A DNA stretch of 64,000 nucleotides from Leeuwenhoekiella sp. (GCA_002708845.1 PAPI01000031.1:1-64000), one strand, 5' to 3'. Shown: positions 32,689 to 42,823, numbered from the stretch's first letter. Made by a program: numbers and translations. Notes: generated from the letters alone by a model not told the origin.

Positions 32689-33798
32689 TTAAAAACGATA
32701 GCCCAGACTAAATTCTACACCTTCGGCTTTTGCGCCGTGTGCTTTTACGGTAACGGCAGCCGAGATATCTTCGGTAAAATAGCGTTTCAATCCGAGACGG
32801 TTGTAAAGTCGGTTTTCAAATTCGTAGGGATAATAGATATAATAACCCAGATGCGAAACAAAAGCGATCTTGTTAAAGCGCAGTTCGTGGCCTACAAAAA
32901 GTCCAACGCGTTTCCAGTCCTCGTCACCGGTAACGCCGGTTTCAGGAAAAGACGCCGCCTGCAATTTAATCAGTTCTTTAAAAAAGTAGGCAAAAAACAC
33001 ATCAGTTCCCGCAACCAGAGTACTTTTATGATTGATGCGCTTGTCTGCAAAGGCCGAAACCACAAAAAATGGAAACTGCCCCTGGCCTACAATATCGCTT
33101 TCATTAGCCCCACCGCGCAGCGCCAGATTAAAATGTACAGGCTCGGCGTATTTGGTACGCTCCCCTTCCGGAATGTAATCTGGAAACTCCTCGTAATCCA
33201 GGTTGTAATTAGCGCCGACGTTAAAAGCAAAGGTATTGGTACTGTTATTGGGCGCACGCAGATTGGCATTGCTGTAATGGATGATGGTAAAACCGGCATT
33301 GAGTCCAAAACCTTTATACAGGTTTTGCTTGTTGTATTGCAGCGCGATATAGGTTGAACTCAATAATTTAGTACCGTAAGCATTATTGATGTAATTGGTC
33401 TCAGGATCATAAGGTTTACCGGCAATAGCCACACCCTGCCCTATACGGAAATAGGCATTACGGTTTAGAAAGTAGAAATTGAAGTGCCCGTAAAAACTGA
33501 GGTTTTCGCCCAGATACTCGTTGTGTAAATCCTGATAAGCCATCGAAAAACCCCAATCCGGATAATTGTAACGACGTTCCCACTCATTAAAACCGTAGGT
33601 ACGGCGGTTGTAACTAAGAATAAAACCTGTGGGATGCCCGGTAATCAAATGGTTGATATCTGGATTGTGTTCCAGAATGCTTCCATAGAAAAAAGAGGCA
33701 TCAAAAGAGACTGGTTTTTTTTCTTCAGCATCATTTATTTCTTGAGCATGCAAACGGAAAAAGATGAAAAATAATAAAGCGAAAAAGGTATATCTCAT
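32689..33798 (-). CDS. PagL-like lipid A deacylase / acyloxyacyl hydrolase, paralog 1
   Basis: A 369-residue outer-membrane protein with a signal peptide (RYTFFALLFFIFFRLHAQ). Aromatic-girdled beta strands suggest a barrel. The motif IIHYSNANLRAPN (about 168-180) holds the His and Ser expected for the PagL catalytic set. It is about twice the length of proteobacterial PagL, as usual for Bacteroidota members annotated acyloxyacyl hydrolase. It would remove a fatty acid from lipid A in the outer leaflet. A closely related copy lies 3 kb away. Confidence 0.85.
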   Translation of the reverse strand: MRYTFFALLFFIFFRLHAQEINDAEEKKPVSFDASFFYGSILEHNPDINHLITGHPTGFILSYNRRTYGFNEWERRYNYPDWGFSMAYQDLHNEYLGENLSFYGHFNFYFLNRNAYFRIGQGVAIAGKPYDPETNYINNAYGTKLLSSTYIALQYNKQNLYKGFGLNAGFTIIHYSNANLRAPNNSTNTFAFNVGANYNLDYEEFPDYIPEGERTKYAEPVHFNLALRGGANESDIVGQGQFPFFVVSAFADKRINHKSTLVAGTDVFFAYFFKELIKLQAASFPETGVTGDEDWKRVGLFVGHELRFNKIAFVSHLGYYIYYPYEFENRLYNRLGLKRYFTEDISAAVTVKAHGAKAEGVEFSLGYRF

Positions 33799-33806
33799 GG
33801 AGGTTT

Positions 33807-34565
33807 TTAGTCTTCAAAAATTAAGCGACCCGTATACTTTTCTTCCACCTCAACAACAGCAGGTCTGTTTACCGAAATAACATCACCGGTGCCAAAAATA
33901 GTACCCTTAATACTTGCCTGAGGATTTACGATCATTTTGTTTGCAGAGGTTTGATTTACGGTTACGTTCTGAGCTATGAGATCGCGCGCCTCAAGGCGCG
34001 GTGCTTCGTTAAAAAAAGAAGCAGTCAGATTATTTGCCGTTCCTTTTAGATAAAAAACACTTTTTCCGTTTGCTCGTACTTCAACCCTATTGGATTCTAG
34101 ATCCAGATAGAAATTACCGCTTTTCTTAGGTGGAGTATCTCCAATTTCAAAAATCGTATCGCTTGACAGTCTTAAATCTGGAAAATTGAGTACACCGTCA
34201 CTATAAATAGCTTCACCGGAAGCGTTGCGAATTTCGGTTAGGTTTGGGGTAGTCACATAGACCACAAAGTTTTGATAATCGCGAAAGAGGTTGCAGCGCT
34301 TAGCATTTTTCAATCGTAAAATTCCTCCATCAAGCACTTCAATAACGGCATCACTCACCATGTTTTCACCGGTTTTAAGTACCACCTTCTGCTCCGGACC
34401 CTGCTTAATGTACACGATTACATCGGTCTCACTGCGCAATTTAGTAAACTCAGGTAAATCGTAAGTGATCTCAACAGGATCGCCCTCTCCTTCAAAACAA
34501 TCGCCTACATTATCTGAGCCGCAGGCAGTCAAAACTAATAATGCAATTAAAAACAGGTTTCTCAT
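33807..34565 (-). CDS. GIN-domain (DUF2807) lipoprotein
   Basis: The frame opens at 34586, but the ATG at 34563-34565 (MRNLFLIALLVLTAC) gives a proper lipoprotein signal with Cys15. The rest (about 30-250) is a right-handed repetitive beta structure: ITYDLPEFTKLRSETDVIVY, LTEIRNASGEAIYS, VEVRANGKSVFYLKG. This is the pattern of the head GIN domain (DUF2807) described as adhesin-like. The function is unknown and the protein is probably on the cell surface or in the periplasm. It is directly upstream of PagL paralog 1 (8-bp gap). Confidence 0.85.
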   Translation of the reverse strand: MRNLFLIALLVLTACGSDNVGDCFEGEGDPVEITYDLPEFTKLRSETDVIVYIKQGPEQKVVLKTGENMVSDAVIEVLDGGILRLKNAKRCNLFRDYQNFVVYVTTPNLTEIRNASGEAIYSDGVLNFPDLRLSSDTIFEIGDTPPKKSGNFYLDLESNRVEVRANGKSVFYLKGTANNLTASFFNEAPRLEARDLIAQNVTVNQTSANKMIVNPQASIKGTIFGTGDVISVNRPAVVEVEEKYTGRLIFED

Positions 34566-34757
34566 AGATGTAAACTCGCTCATCAAGCCTTAACTTGACC
34601 GTGGCAAAGTACGGTAAAAAAGTCCTAAACCACCCCAATATTGTTTTGTATAAGGGATGCAATCATGGTCTAAAAAGAAAAAAACTTTCTAAATTTTAGC
34701 ATATGCTCAGAATGATGCAACTTTGAAATCTTAGCAATTACAAAAGTCCCAAGTATT

Positions 34758-36377
34758 TTGACTAAAAAATTCTATGTTCTTCTCGCGGTGCTTTTTGGCA
34801 TTTTACTCATTCAGCTCGGAAGCTGGGGTTTAACCGAAAGCAGTGAAGCCCGCTATGCCGAAATTGGCCGCGAAATGGCTCTAAGCAATGATTTTATCAA
34901 TCCCAGTTTACTGGGTATCATTCACTACCACAAACCTCCAGTCACCTATGCAATCACGGCGATTGGTTATAAAATCTTTGGGTATACTGAATTTGGAGCC
35001 CGTTTCTTTTTAAGCCTTGCGCTTATTCTTCAGGTTTTACTGGTCTTCAAAATTGCCCGCCTTTGGTTTAAGGATGAAAAAATCGCCATAGCTTCGGCAC
35101 TTATTTACTTTTCCTTTCCACTGGCGCTGATCGCGGCACGAAACCTCACCACAGATCTCTTTTTAACCACTTTTATCATTTGGGCGATTTATCTGTGGCT
35201 TAAGGTTAAATTAAACGGGGAAAAAGGCTATCTCTACCTGTTTTATATAGCTCTGGGGCTGGCCTGCCTTACCAAAGGACCCGTAGCCTTTTTACCGGTA
35301 GCTTTATTTATTGTATGTTATAAAATTATCAATCGTGAAAAGCCGAAACTAAGTATTCACACCCTGCCCGGTTTACTTTTAATGCTGGGTATTTCTGCAT
35401 CATGGTTTATCGTGCTTATACTCAAAAAGCCGGAACTCTGGGATTATTTTATTCAGGAGCAAATTATAGACCGAAGCGTAAATGCCGAAACTTTTCACCG
35501 GGACAAGCCTTTTTGGTATTATCTGGTTTTGGTACCTGCACTTTCACTACCATGGATTGTACCTACTGCGATCAATTTGTTTAGAAAAAACACGCCTGCA
35601 CTTGATGCGGAAACTAAAATCGTGGGATATACGACTCTTGCGATTTTGATTGCATTCTCACTATTTTCTTCAAAACTGGTGCTCTACATCCTTCCTATGT
35701 TTCCGTTTCTAGCATTTTTCTGTGGAAGCCTTTTTGTGAAGTTTTCAAACCGTCATCCCCGTACATATCTCGGTACGTTTAAAATAAGCTTTGCGGTATT
35801 GCTCCTGATTTTTATAGCACTACCCTTAGTTCCGCAAATTCGTTTTAGTTGGGTGAAGGCACTTTTCTTGGCATTAATAACGGCAGGAAGCGGCTATTTT
35901 TTCATCTTTAAATCTCACACAGAAGCATACAAACGCATCTTAATTTTAAGTACAATTACGACTTGCCTGTTGCTTTTGCTGTATGCTAATTTTGCCTCGC
36001 AGAACGATTACCTCATAAATTCGCTAAAGCCTCAATACAGTTTTATAGAACAAGAACGTGGTGAAAGTGAGTACAAAGTTTTGGTTTACGACAACCTCTT
36101 GTCTTCTGCTCCATTTTATTTGGGTGACCGGGTGATTACGATTTACAATTCTAATTTTGAAGCGAAGCGCGATACGCGTTTTGAAACCACAGACCGTTGG
36201 AAAGAAACCTATTTACCGCTCAATGAACCCAACCAAAGCGACCGACTCAAAAAATTACTGGCTGATAAGAACAACGTTTTATTGATAAAGACTAAAAAAT
36301 CCCTACCCGATTCGCTACAATACCTGCTTGAAGGATTTAAGGCTGAAAAGCAAAAAAAATGGACAGTCTATTATTAA
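34758..36377 (+). CDS. Family 39 glycosyltransferase (ArnT-like)
   Basis: A 539-residue polytopic protein of the PMT/ArnT superfamily, starting at TTG. The periplasmic catalytic loop motif TESSEARYAEIGREM (about 24-38) is intact, followed by YHKPPVTYA, and about eleven hydrophobic segments. ArnT enzymes transfer 4-amino-arabinose to lipid A; related enzymes move mannose or other sugars from polyprenyl phosphate. No arn biosynthesis gene is nearby, so the sugar is unknown. Its position between two PagL-like deacylases suggests lipid A or glycan modification. Its stop codon overlaps that of the converging gene. Confidence 0.85.
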   Translation: MTKKFYVLLAVLFGILLIQLGSWGLTESSEARYAEIGREMALSNDFINPSLLGIIHYHKPPVTYAITAIGYKIFGYTEFGARFFLSLALILQVLLVFKIARLWFKDEKIAIASALIYFSFPLALIAARNLTTDLFLTTFIIWAIYLWLKVKLNGEKGYLYLFYIALGLACLTKGPVAFLPVALFIVCYKIINREKPKLSIHTLPGLLLMLGISASWFIVLILKKPELWDYFIQEQIIDRSVNAETFHRDKPFWYYLVLVPALSLPWIVPTAINLFRKNTPALDAETKIVGYTTLAILIAFSLFSSKLVLYILPMFPFLAFFCGSLFVKFSNRHPRTYLGTFKISFAVLLLIFIALPLVPQIRFSWVKALFLALITAGSGYFFIFKSHTEAYKRILILSTITTCLLLLLYANFASQNDYLINSLKPQYSFIEQERGESEYKVLVYDNLLSSAPFYLGDRVITIYNSNFEAKRDTRFETTDRWKETYLPLNEPNQSDRLKKLLADKNNVLLIKTKKSLPDSLQYLLEGFKAEKQKKWTVYY

Positions 36378-37465
36378 AGCCGGTAACCTATACCAAACTC
36401 TACTGCTTCGGCTTTGGCGCCGTGCGATTTAAGCGTGATCGCTCCAAAAATCTTTGGTGTAAAATAACGTTTTAAACCGCCCCTAAAATACACCCGGCCT
36501 TCGAAGTCAAAATCATAATAGGCGTAATACCCAAACTGGGTTACAAATGCATTTCTATTAAATCGCAGTTCGTGACCTACAAAAACACCCACACGTTTCC
36601 AGTCTTCGTCTCCGCGTGTCCCCAGACGCTCTAATGCGATACTCTCGTACTCAATCTGATCTTTCAAAAACGGACTCAAAAAGAAATCGGCACCAGCCTG
36701 AAGTGTACTTTTATGAGAAATACGTTTATCTATAAAGGAAGAAGCTACTAAGAAGGGGCGTTGCCCTAAGCCAATATAATCGCTTTCATTGACGCCACCA
36801 CGTAATACAAAATTGAGCTTCCAGGGTTCGGTGTACCGGCTTTTAACGTTGGGAATATAATCAGGTCGCTCCTCGTCATCCAATTGGTAATTCAACCCCA
36901 GGTTAAAGGTAAAGGAATTGGTACTCGCATTAGGAGCTTTTACGTTTGCGTTGGAATAATGAATTAATGAAACCCCGGTTTGTAGACCAATACGGTCGAT
37001 GATATTGGGCTGCTTGTAATTGACCATTATAAAGGTCGAACTCAGCAAGGTTGACCCGTAGGCGTTATTGCGAAAATTATCATCCAAATCAAAAGGTTTG
37101 GTTGTAGCCGCAATTCCCTGTCCTATGCGCAACATCAACCTGCGGTTAAGGGCATAAAAATTAAAATGCCCGTACAGACCAAAATTTTGACCCAGATTTT
37201 CATTCTTCTGATCCTGAGCAATAAATGAAAAACCATAATCCGGATAGTTGTAACGCGCTTCCCAGTCGTTGAAACCGTAGGTCATACGATTGTAACTCAA
37301 GATTACGCCGGTAGGATGCCCGGTGATTAAATGCGCAATATCTTTATTATGCTGCAGGATGGTTCCGTAGAAAAAGTTAGCATCCAGACTGTACGGCTTG
37401 ACTTCGGTTTCCTGAGCCATTACAGAAAAGCCACAACAGAACAAAAACAGAATTCGGTAGATCAT
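36374..37465 (-). CDS. PagL-like lipid A deacylase / acyloxyacyl hydrolase, paralog 2
   Basis: A 363-residue paralog of the protein encoded at 32689. Signal peptide (MIYRILFLFCCGFSVMAQ), the shared opening FFYGTILQHNKDIAHLITGHPTGV, the putative catalytic LIHYSNANVKAPN, and a C-terminal barrel strand FGIGYRL. The two copies agree over the whole length, including the HGAKAE motif near the end, so this is a segmental duplication with insertion of the GIN and GT39 genes between them. It should act on lipid A or a related lipid in the outer membrane. Confidence 0.85.
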   Translation of the reverse strand: MIYRILFLFCCGFSVMAQETEVKPYSLDANFFYGTILQHNKDIAHLITGHPTGVILSYNRMTYGFNDWEARYNYPDYGFSFIAQDQKNENLGQNFGLYGHFNFYALNRRLMLRIGQGIAATTKPFDLDDNFRNNAYGSTLLSSTFIMVNYKQPNIIDRIGLQTGVSLIHYSNANVKAPNASTNSFTFNLGLNYQLDDEERPDYIPNVKSRYTEPWKLNFVLRGGVNESDYIGLGQRPFLVASSFIDKRISHKSTLQAGADFFLSPFLKDQIEYESIALERLGTRGDEDWKRVGVFVGHELRFNRNAFVTQFGYYAYYDFDFEGRVYFRGGLKRYFTPKIFGAITLKSHGAKAEAVEFGIGYRL

Positions 37466-37514
37466 TCAATTTTAACTATCGGGCAAATGTATCAAATATT
37501 CCCCGAAGGCGGTT

Positions 37515-38471
37515 TTAAAAAAGTTCGGAAGCAATTGCCTGAATGTTATCGCTTTTCCCCATTGAATAATAGTGCAGCACAGGCGCACCACCTTCCATAA
37601 GTTCTTTTGATTGCTGTATCGCCCATTCGATCCCTACCTGACGTACATCGGTATTGCTTTTACAGCCTTCAACGGCATCGATCAACTCTTGCGGAAGATC
37701 AATTTTGAAAACTTGCGGCAGCAATTGAAGGTGACGTTTTACCGCAATAGGCTTAATCCCGGGAATAATGGGAATATCTATACCTTCAGCACGTACCATA
37801 TCTACAAACTCAAAGTATTTTTTATTGTCAAAAAACATTTGAGTAACCACATAATCAGCCCCGGCTTCTACTTTCTGAATCAGGCGTTTTAAATCGGTTT
37901 TTAAAGAAGGTGCTTCGAGATGTTTCTCAGGATAACCCGCTACTCCAATGCAAAAATCAGAACAATCGCTGGTTTCTATAACATTATTGAGGTAACGGCC
38001 TTTATTCAAATCTGCAATCTGCTCTACCAGACCCAGCGCATACTCGTGACCGCCTTTAGTTGGTTCAAAATACTGTTGCTCTTTCATCGCATCACCGCGC
38101 AAAGCCATCACATTATGTATGCCCAGATAATGGCAATCTACCAGTAAATACTCCGTTTCTTCTTTTGTAAAGCCCCCACAAAGTACGTGCGGCACGGTGT
38201 CTACATCATACTTATGCTTAATCGACGCACAAATACCCAAAGTCCCGGGGCGCATACGGGTGATTTTTTTATCGAGCAGCCCATCTTCTTTCTCAATGTA
38301 CACAAACTCTTCACGCGAAGTTGTTACATCAATAAATGGAGGTTTAAATTCCATCAACGGGTCTATATTATCATACAATTCCTGAATGCTTCGGCCTTTA
38401 CGCGGCGGTATCAATTCAAAAGAAAATAAGGTTTTACCGTCTGCTTTTTTTATGTGATCTGTAATTTTCAT
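37515..38471 (-). CDS. metF: Methylenetetrahydrofolate reductase MetF
   Basis: A 318-residue FAD-dependent TIM-barrel enzyme that makes 5-methyltetrahydrofolate for MetH. Family blocks: FSFELIPPRKG (14-24), FIDVTTSREE, TCxxR-type region CASIKHKYDVDTVPHVLCGG, NVMALRGD (FAD), IGVAGYPEKHLEA, ADYVVTQMFFDN and IPGIKPI. The C-terminus carries the usual GIEWAIQQSKELMEGGAPVLHYY. It lies downstream of metH on the same strand, with a 167-bp spacer holding an interspersed repeat, so co-transcription with the SAM-riboswitch-controlled metH genes is possible. Confidence 0.95.
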   Translation of the reverse strand: MKITDHIKKADGKTLFSFELIPPRKGRSIQELYDNIDPLMEFKPPFIDVTTSREEFVYIEKEDGLLDKKITRMRPGTLGICASIKHKYDVDTVPHVLCGGFTKEETEYLLVDCHYLGIHNVMALRGDAMKEQQYFEPTKGGHEYALGLVEQIADLNKGRYLNNVIETSDCSDFCIGVAGYPEKHLEAPSLKTDLKRLIQKVEAGADYVVTQMFFDNKKYFEFVDMVRAEGIDIPIIPGIKPIAVKRHLQLLPQVFKIDLPQELIDAVEGCKSNTDVRQVGIEWAIQQSKELMEGGAPVLHYYSMGKSDNIQAIASELF

Positions 38472-38539
38472 AATCCTAACCCTTGGCCTTTCTATATAAA
38501 GGAAACCAGATTAATTTTTTCTATTAATATTTATTTATT

Positions 38540-38636
38540 GGGCGCCTCCCTTTGGGTCGGGCTATACGTTTCAATTCCTCGCTCGCCTGCGCTTTGCTTC
38601 GGCTTACTGCGGGATTTCCACTGCTATCCCTGGCGC
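38540..38636. repeat. Interspersed repeat of Bacteroidota type with complementary ends
   Basis: A GC-rich 97-bp block in an AT-rich spacer. It begins GGGCGCC, contains CCCTTTGGGTCGGGCTATACG, a C/G-rich middle (CTCGCTCGCCTGCGC), and ends TGCTATCCCTGGCGC. The layout and the GGGCTATACG / GCTATCCCT segments resemble a widespread non-coding repeat seen in many Bacteroidota genomes. It ends 2 bp before the metH stop codon. Confidence 0.65.
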
Positions 38637-38638
38637 TT

Positions 38639-41374
38639 TTATTCGTCAGAAATATTGGGATTTAACCATTTTTCTGCTGTTCTAACTTCTATGCCTTTCC
38701 GCTCTGCAAAATCTTTTACCTGATCCATTTTGATTTTACCCAAACCAAAATAGCGCGCTTCCGGATTGCCAAAATAATACCCACTTACGGAAGCTGCCGG
38801 CCACATGGCCAGACTCTCTGTAAGTTCTACACCTATCTTTTCCTTCACTCCGAGCACTTCCCAAATAGTCAACTTTTCCAGATGATCGGGACAGGCCGGG
38901 TAACCCGGTGCAGGACGAATCCCTTTATAGGCTTCTTTAATCAATTCGGTATTACTCAACGCCTCATCACTCGCATAGCCCCAGTGTTCTTTACGTACAC
39001 GCTCGTGCAAATACTCAGCAAAGGCTTCAGCAAAGCGATCTGCAAGTGCTTTAACCATAATGCTGTTGTAATCATCGTGCTCCGCCTCATACTTTTCAGC
39101 CAGTTCCTGCGTACCAAACCCGGAAGTAACACAAAAACAACCCATATAATCGGTCTTTCCGGTTTCTTTGGGTGCGATAAAATCAGCTAAAGCGATATTG
39201 GGTTTGCCTGATGCTTTTTTGCTTTGTTGACGTAAGGTTCTAAAAATGAATTTCTCCTGCTTCTCGACTGCGCTCGAAGTGACAACCTCAATGTCGTCGT
39301 CATTTACGGTATTGGCTTCAAAAAGACCAAAAACCGCTTTTGCAGTCAGCAGCTTTTCGTCCAGAATCTTTTTCAAAATTGCTTTCGCATCTGCAAATAA
39401 TTCGCGTGCCTGCTCGCCAACGACCTCTTCTTCTAAAATATCCGGGTATTTACCATGCAAATCCCAGCTGCGGAAAAACGGCGACCAGTCTATATAATCA
39501 ACCAGTTTATTAAGGTCAAATTCTTCAATTACCTGAATTCCCAATTCGTTGGGCTTAGAAGCTTCAAAAGTATCCCAATCCAGTTTCCATTTATTTTCAC
39601 GAGCCTGTTCGATGGTAAGGAAATCCCGCTTCTTTCCACGAGTCAAAAAGCGCTCTCTAAACAGGGCGTAATCCTGTTTGATATCTGCTTTGTATTTCAG
39701 TCTACTCTCGGGATTGAGTAAATCGCCTACTACAGTAACTGCACGCGATGCATCGTTTACATGAACTACCGCTTCGGGATATTCCGGGTCAATTTTTACC
39801 GCGGTATGCGCCTTGCTCGTCGTAGCGCCGCCTATCAACAACGGAACCGTAAAATCCTGACGCTTCATTTCTTTCGCCAGAAAAACCATTTCATCCAGCG
39901 ATGGGGTTATGAGTCCGCTAAGACCTATAATATCTACATTGCGCTCTTTTGCCGTAGCGATTATTTTTTCGGGAGGCACCATGACTCCCATATCGATAAT
40001 CTCGTAGTTATTACAGGCCAAAACCACGCTTACGATATTCTTCCCAATGTCGTGCACATCGCCCTTTACCGTTGCCATAAGCACAAGATTAGACTTCGCC
40101 TTCTCTGATGCCGGAGGCGGATTAAGACGCTTTTCTTCTTCAATATAGGGCAGCAAGTATGCAACGGCTTTTTTCATCACCCGTGCCGACTTAACAACCT
40201 GAGGAAGGAACATTTTACCGTCTCCAAAAAGGTCACCCACCACGTTCATCCCGGTCATGAGATGACCTTCGATCACGTGCAGAGGTTTTTCTGAAGCTTG
40301 TCGTGCTTCTTCTACATCTTCTAAAATATAGGTATCAATACCTTTTACCAGAGCGCGGGTAATGCGATCCTGAAGCGGTTCTTCTCTCCAGGAAAGATCA
40401 ACAACTTTCTCTTTTGCAGTGCCCTTCACGCTTTCTGCAAAATCAAGCAGACGTTCTGTGGCATCATCCCTGCGATCGAGAATTACGTCTTCAACGTGCT
40501 CCAGTAAATCTTTTGGGATGTCGTCATACACCTCAAGCATCGTTGGATTTACGATCCCAATGTTCATCCCGGCCTTAATCGCGTGATACAGAAATACCGA
40601 GTGCATAGCTTCGCGTACCGTATTGTTTCCTCGAAAGCTAAACGAAACATTACTCACCCCGCCACTCACGTGCGCGTGAGGCAGATTTTCTTTTACCCAG
40701 CGGGTAGCCTCAATAAAGTCGATAGCATTTAGGCGATGCTCTTCCATACCGGTTGCAACCGGAAAAATATTCAGGTCAAAAATGATGTCTTCCGGTGGAA
40801 ACTTAACCCGATTGACCAGTATATCATAACTGCGTTTGACGATCTCAATACGGCGCTCGTAATTATCTGCCTGACCTACTTCATCAAAAGCCATTACGAT
40901 CACGGCAGCACCATAGCGCTTTATTTTTTTGGCGTGACTGATGAACTCATCTTCCCCTTCTTTTAAACTGATGGAGTTGACCACGCATTTACCCTGAACG
41001 ACCTGCAAACCTGCTTCGATAATTTCCCACTTAGAACTATCAATCATTATAGGCACGCGAGCGATATCAGGTTCAGCAGCGATTAGGTTTAAGAAATTGA
41101 CCATCGCTTTTTTACCATCAATAAGACCATCATCCATATTGACATCAATGATCTGTGCCCCGCCTTCTACCTGATCGCGGGCAATGGCTAAAGCCTCGTC
41201 GAATTTCTCTTCGTTGATCAACCTTAAAAACCGACGCGAACCGGCCACATTGGTTCGCTCACCCACATTGACAAAATTGCTTTCTGGGGTAATAATAAGT
41301 GGTTCGAGACCGCTTAATTTTAAAGGTCTGTAGTCTATATTTTTGGCTGTAGCTGCTTCTGTAGGAGTACTCAT
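38639..41374 (-). CDS. metH: Methionine synthase MetH, folate/cobalamin/activation part
   Basis: A 911-residue protein with the last three parts of cobalamin-dependent methionine synthase. The pterin-binding barrel (about 20-290; [29 protein letters not shown]) is followed by the cap and cobalamin domain with [11 protein letters not shown] near 440 (the His that coordinates cobalt). The AdoMet-binding activation domain follows (about 590-911; [12 protein letters not shown] near 821). The homocysteine domain is a separate gene 9 bp upstream. The break falls in the natural linker, and split MetH is established in this phylum. Both parts stand behind a SAM-I riboswitch. Confidence 0.95.
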   Translation of the reverse strand: MSTPTEAATAKNIDYRPLKLSGLEPLIITPESNFVNVGERTNVAGSRRFLRLINEEKFDEALAIARDQVEGGAQIIDVNMDDGLIDGKKAMVNFLNLIAAEPDIARVPIMIDSSKWEIIEAGLQVVQGKCVVNSISLKEGEDEFISHAKKIKRYGAAVIVMAFDEVGQADNYERRIEIVKRSYDILVNRVKFPPEDIIFDLNIFPVATGMEEHRLNAIDFIEATRWVKENLPHAHVSGGVSNVSFSFRGNNTVREAMHSVFLYHAIKAGMNIGIVNPTMLEVYDDIPKDLLEHVEDVILDRRDDATERLLDFAESVKGTAKEKVVDLSWREEPLQDRITRALVKGIDTYILEDVEEARQASEKPLHVIEGHLMTGMNVVGDLFGDGKMFLPQVVKSARVMKKAVAYLLPYIEEEKRLNPPPASEKAKSNLVLMATVKGDVHDIGKNIVSVVLACNNYEIIDMGVMVPPEKIIATAKERNVDIIGLSGLITPSLDEMVFLAKEMKRQDFTVPLLIGGATTSKAHTAVKIDPEYPEAVVHVNDASRAVTVVGDLLNPESRLKYKADIKQDYALFRERFLTRGKKRDFLTIEQARENKWKLDWDTFEASKPNELGIQVIEEFDLNKLVDYIDWSPFFRSWDLHGKYPDILEEEVVGEQARELFADAKAILKKILDEKLLTAKAVFGLFEANTVNDDDIEVVTSSAVEKQEKFIFRTLRQQSKKASGKPNIALADFIAPKETGKTDYMGCFCVTSGFGTQELAEKYEAEHDDYNSIMVKALADRFAEAFAEYLHERVRKEHWGYASDEALSNTELIKEAYKGIRPAPGYPACPDHLEKLTIWEVLGVKEKIGVELTESLAMWPAASVSGYYFGNPEARYFGLGKIKMDQVKDFAERKGIEVRTAEKWLNPNISDE

Positions 41375-41383
41375 AAATCGTTT

Positions 41384-42412
41384 TTATAAAGCTGCTGCTT
41401 TTGTAAATAGCGGTAACGGTCTAGGTTCGTAATCCTTTACGAGTTGGGCAATCGCATGTATATGTTCAGGAGTCGTCCCGCAGCATCCGCCCACTATATT
41501 TATCAATTTTTTATCCAGATAGGTTTTGATTTGAGCCGCCATCTCATCTGCGGTCTCATCGTATTCCCCAAACGCATTGGGCAAACCTGCATTGGGATAG
41601 GCCGAGATTGCAAAATCTGATTTGGAAGAAACCACTTCCAAATATGGCGTGAGTTGTTCTGCTCCCAGCGCACAATTAAAGCCTACCGAAAGCAAAGGCA
41701 TATGGCCAATAGATATCAAAAAGGCTTCTGCGGTTTGGCCTGATAATGTTCTTCCGGAAGCATCGGTAATGGTACCGCTTACCATCACAGGTATTTCAAT
41801 ATTACGTTCTTCCTTTACTTCTTCAATAGCAAAAAGTGCGGCTTTTGCATTAAGCGTATCAAAAATAGTTTCGACCAGTAAAATATCAACGCCGCCATCC
41901 AGTAAAGCTTCTGCCTGTTGTTTATAGGCAATGCGTAACTCATCAAACGAAATGGCTCTATACCCAGGGTCGTTTACATCAGGAGACATACTGGCTGTTT
42001 TATTGGTAGGCCCCATGGCCCCGGCAACAAAACGAGGTTTTTCCGGCTCCTTTTCAGTAAATTCCAGAGCTACTTTTTTTGCGATTTTAGCCGACTCAAA
42101 ATTGAGTTCGTACACAAAGTCCTGCATCCCATAATCTGCCATTGCGATTGTTGTACCGCTAAAGGTATTGGTCTCAACAATGTCTGCGCCTGCTGCAAAA
42201 TATTTTGCATGCACCGCTGAAATCGCTTCGGGCTGTGTGATACTCAACATATCATTATTACCCTGTACGGGACTGGGCCAGTCTTTAAAGCGCTCGCCTC
42301 TAAAATCTTCTTCGGTAAACTTATAGCGCTGCAGCATAGTTCCCATTGCACCGTCAAGCACTAAAATTCGCTCTTTTAAAGCCTTATATAATTTGTCTCT
42401 ACTCATAATCAA
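41384..42412 (-). CDS. metH: Methionine synthase, homocysteine-binding part (split MetH)
   Basis: A 342-residue homocysteine S-methyltransferase domain: LDGAMGTMLQRY, GADIVETNTFSGT, and the zinc cysteines in GFNCALG (about 240) and VGGCCGTTPEH (about 311-312). It binds homocysteine and zinc and works with the 911-residue partner encoded directly downstream. The two are in the same frame, with TAA and three codons between the parts, so the split is one stop codon plus a new ATG. It is the first gene after the SAM-I riboswitch, with about 118 nt of leader after the aptamer. Confidence 0.93.
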   Translation of the reverse strand: MIMSRDKLYKALKERILVLDGAMGTMLQRYKFTEEDFRGERFKDWPSPVQGNNDMLSITQPEAISAVHAKYFAAGADIVETNTFSGTTIAMADYGMQDFVYELNFESAKIAKKVALEFTEKEPEKPRFVAGAMGPTNKTASMSPDVNDPGYRAISFDELRIAYKQQAEALLDGGVDILLVETIFDTLNAKAALFAIEEVKEERNIEIPVMVSGTITDASGRTLSGQTAEAFLISIGHMPLLSVGFNCALGAEQLTPYLEVVSSKSDFAISAYPNAGLPNAFGEYDETADEMAAQIKTYLDKKLINIVGGCCGTTPEHIHAIAQLVKDYEPRPLPLFTKAAAL

Positions 42413-42529
42413 TTCGTATAAGCTTATCGCTTCTCCTTTCCGTTTCAGGCATAATGAAATCTGCTCAGAACAAAGCGCAAAAATAAGTTATTAAGAAGGC
42501 AAAAAGGGAGTTCGTCTGACTCGTTTTTT

Positions 42530-42627
42530 GTTATCTATCTCAACATATGAGTAGAATGTAGCACCTTCTCCGGGAGGAGGGTTGCTAAGGCTTCAACGGG
42601 TCTAATCCCTCTGCCTTTCTTGATAAC
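42530..42627 (-). ncRNA. SAM-I (S-box) riboswitch of the metH operon
   Basis: The minus strand shows the S-box core: P1 GTTATC / GATAAC, the conserved ATCAAGAAAGG, GAGGGATTAGACCC, GAAGCCTTAGCAACC and AAGGTGCTACATTC. The P4 hairpin follows (CTCA-tatgt-TGAG). A short hairpin (GAGTC...GAACTC) with a T-run comes after P1 and could be the expression platform. Expected action is lower metH expression when SAM is high. In the 446-bp gap 42413-42858 the rest is the metH leader, its promoter and the promoter of the next operon. Confidence 0.93.
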
Positions 42628-42651
42628 TGCATTAAAAAATGAACTGAATTA

Positions 42652-42682
42652 CAAAGATTAAAAACAAGCTGACAAAAAGCAA
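42652..42682 (-). promoter_or_regulatory. Putative promoter of the metH riboswitch transcript
   Basis: On the minus strand TTG, 20 nt, AATCTTTG lies about 25 nt upstream of the aptamer. The same AATCTTTG box stands at a similar place before the metY riboswitch. It differs from TAnnTTTG at one base. Confidence 0.5.
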
Positions 42683-42761
42683 GTTTTATGCTACGAATAT
42701 TACCTATAAACACCAAATCAATACAGGTTGAAATACGAATTTATAAAAACATGACGCCTCT

Positions 42762-42787
42762 AAATCAAATACTTAAGTATTTGATTT
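42762..42787. promoter_or_regulatory. 26-bp perfect palindrome upstream of the AhpD-like operon
   Basis: The arm AAATCAAATACTT (13 nt) is followed without spacer by its exact reverse complement. It ends 6 bp before the -33 TTG of the promoter at 42794, the position expected for an activator or operator site. No T-run fits a terminator. Confidence 0.65.
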
Positions 42788-42793
42788 TCAATG

Positions 42794-42823
42794 TTGACTA
42801 TCTGAAAAAATAAATTAATTTTG
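42794..42823 (+). promoter_or_regulatory. Promoter of the AhpD-like/kinase/receiver operon
   Basis: TTG (42794-42796), 19 nt, TAATTTTG (42816-42823) is an exact Bacteroidota -33/-7 pair, about 35 bp before the ATG. Confidence 0.75.

Noticed and set aside
38472-38539. A SAM riboswitch before metF
   Set aside because: No S-box or SAM-II core could be drawn in the spacer; metF may instead be read from the metH transcript.
41374-41390. Split MetH as a recent nonsense mutation
   Set aside because: The parts are in one frame, but the break lies in the natural linker and split MetH is usual in this phylum; the second part has its own ATG.
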